Assembly (NCBI GenBank): GCA_910585895.1
Contig: CAJUHY010000015.1
Span: 1-50,370, forward strand
Length of the DNA: 50,370 nt
Reading direction: 5' to 3'
Source of the DNA: an uncultured Lachnospiraceae bacterium
GTDB taxonomy: Bacteria; Bacillota; Clostridia; Lachnospirales; Lachnospiraceae
A program made the translations under genes and the position numbers. Within the stretch, counting starts at the first letter, position 1. Each line of letters starts with the position of its first letter. The notes under the pieces are model-generated. The model was not told the origin of the DNA. It saw nothing but the letters and a program-made list of their open reading frames with translations, and did no database searches. Positions 49,711-50,370 of the stretch are shown here, piece by piece.

Positions 49711-50330
49711 ATGTGCAGAGGTAGTTGTACAAGGAAAGTAAAAACACCGGAGCAAAGAACAATAACTAATAATGAATTTAAAATGTTGTATGCACAATTT
49801 TATTTAGACTATCAGAAACATCCAGATTATATACCTACATATGCGGTAGAGTTTGCAGGTCTGACAGGGTTCCGAGCTGGAGAGATAGCTGCCCTGATAT
49901 GGGAAGGCATTAAAAATGGAATGATAGTTGTGAACAAGTCAGAAAAGTATAATAGAGAGACAAAGGAGTATTGGATTGGCTCTACTAAAAACGGAAAAGA
50001 ACGTTATATGCCATTGACAGATAGGCATTCCTTATAAAAGCATACATGCATACAGAAGGACGTTTTTTCTAAATTGAAATGTAATGCGGTATCTACTACA
50101 GTTGTAGCTTCAATATTAGGTCATACGAGGAAGTGAATGAACAGTACTGTACATATGATATTACAGAAATGCAAGATAAACGTTTGATGGTTGGTATGGT
50201 AACTAAAGATATTATAAATACTCAGGTTATCAAAGAGGAGACAGTATCTCCGATTGGCAAAAAGGTAATCAAAATGCAAACGTTCTGCAATAGCAGAAAA
50301 CCCTGTATAATAAAGAAAAAATCGGGGTAA
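49711..50330 (+). pseudogene. Tyrosine recombinase (integrase) remnant ending in tRNA-Pro
   Basis: The first frame (49711-50037) has the catalytic-domain start with AVEFAGLTGFRAGEIAALIW, keeping the first Arg. Past its stop, the same frame resumes with VVASILGHTR (Box II LGH). A frame change then leads to NEQYCTYDITEMQDKR with the likely catalytic Tyr, and ends at 50330. The HxxR part is missing through an internal deletion and at least one stop. The final TAA lies inside the adjacent tRNA gene. This arrangement is typical of an integrase reading into its attachment site at a tRNA 3' end, here of a decayed mobile element. Confidence 0.8.
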
Positions 50331-50370
50331 CAGGATTCGAACCTGCGACCTCACGGCCCCCAGCCGTGCG
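50322..50370 (-). tRNA. tRNA-Pro (anticodon GGG), 3' part
   Basis: On the minus strand the last 49 bases hold an anticodon arm CACGG-CTGGGGG-CCGTG (anticodon GGG after U33), a T arm with GGTTCGAATCC, and acceptor strand TACCCCG with discriminator A at 50322. CCA is not encoded. A T-run follows as terminator. The 5' half lies beyond the window. It is the probable attachment site of the adjacent integrase. Confidence 0.9.

Noticed and set aside
1..50370. CRISPR arrays, rRNA genes, riboswitches
   Set aside because: No regularly spaced repeat array, no rRNA-like sequence and no recognised riboswitch were seen in the gaps I read.

Overview
The window looks like the chromosome of a low-to-moderate GC Gram-positive gut anaerobe of the Lachnospiraceae type (inference). 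Supporting signs are strong AGGAGG-type ribosome binding sites, short 3' intergenic hairpins, lipobox lipoproteins, Fn3/InlB-repeat surface proteins, and family pairs such as LytTR/DUF3021 and PadR/DUF1700/DUF4097. No rRNA is present. One partial tRNA-Pro(GGG) lies at the right edge.

Layout. 1-1.57 kb: 3' end of an RCC1/Fn3 surface protein. 1.9-9.3 kb: a seven-gene sugar operon with a three-component ABC importer, a transaldolase-family aldolase, a 3-hydroxyisobutyrate-dehydrogenase-type reductase, an L-fucose-isomerase-like protein and a Gfo/Idh/MocA protein. I read it as a candidate sulfoquinovose operon of the sulfo-transaldolase type. The last gene is a possible NAD-dependent sulfoquinovosidase of GH188 type. 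9.6-12.4 kb: GT2 glycosyltransferase, permuted papain-like protein and YbhN-type membrane protein. 12.7-23 kb: mostly housekeeping or envelope genes (pncB, a trigger-factor-like lipoprotein, asnS, two secreted proteins, a DHH phosphoesterase, recJ). 23-34 kb: an MCP-like coiled coil, a lipase-like hydrolase, a DUF1002 protein, small membrane peptides, a methyltransferase, hslO, nadE, DUF5685, a DnaJ-domain protein and a flavodoxin. 34-38.6 kb: two convergent envelope-response modules (PadR/DUF1700/DUF4097 and LytTR/DUF3021/ABC). 38.8-43.7 kb: an orphan truncated DNA methyltransferase, a GNAT and the (p)ppGpp synthetase/hydrolase.

43.7-50.37 kb is an eroded accessory segment. It holds a truncated LytTR response regulator beside an AgrC-like kinase, an eight-codon ORF with a perfect ribosome binding site, an unknown 276-aa protein, a decayed IS1182-type transposase, an unlisted 26-codon type I toxin-like ORF, a secreted protein broken at an A7 tract, a Phd/PIN toxin-antitoxin pair, and an integrase pseudogene ending inside a tRNA-Pro gene.

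Two families of dispersed structured repeats were found. One is MITE-like (12.4 and 41.1 kb). The other is a multi-hairpin element (14.3 and 20.1 kb) whose stems carry compensatory differences. NAD metabolism appears twice (pncB, nadE). All function calls rest on motifs seen by eye; no database search was run.
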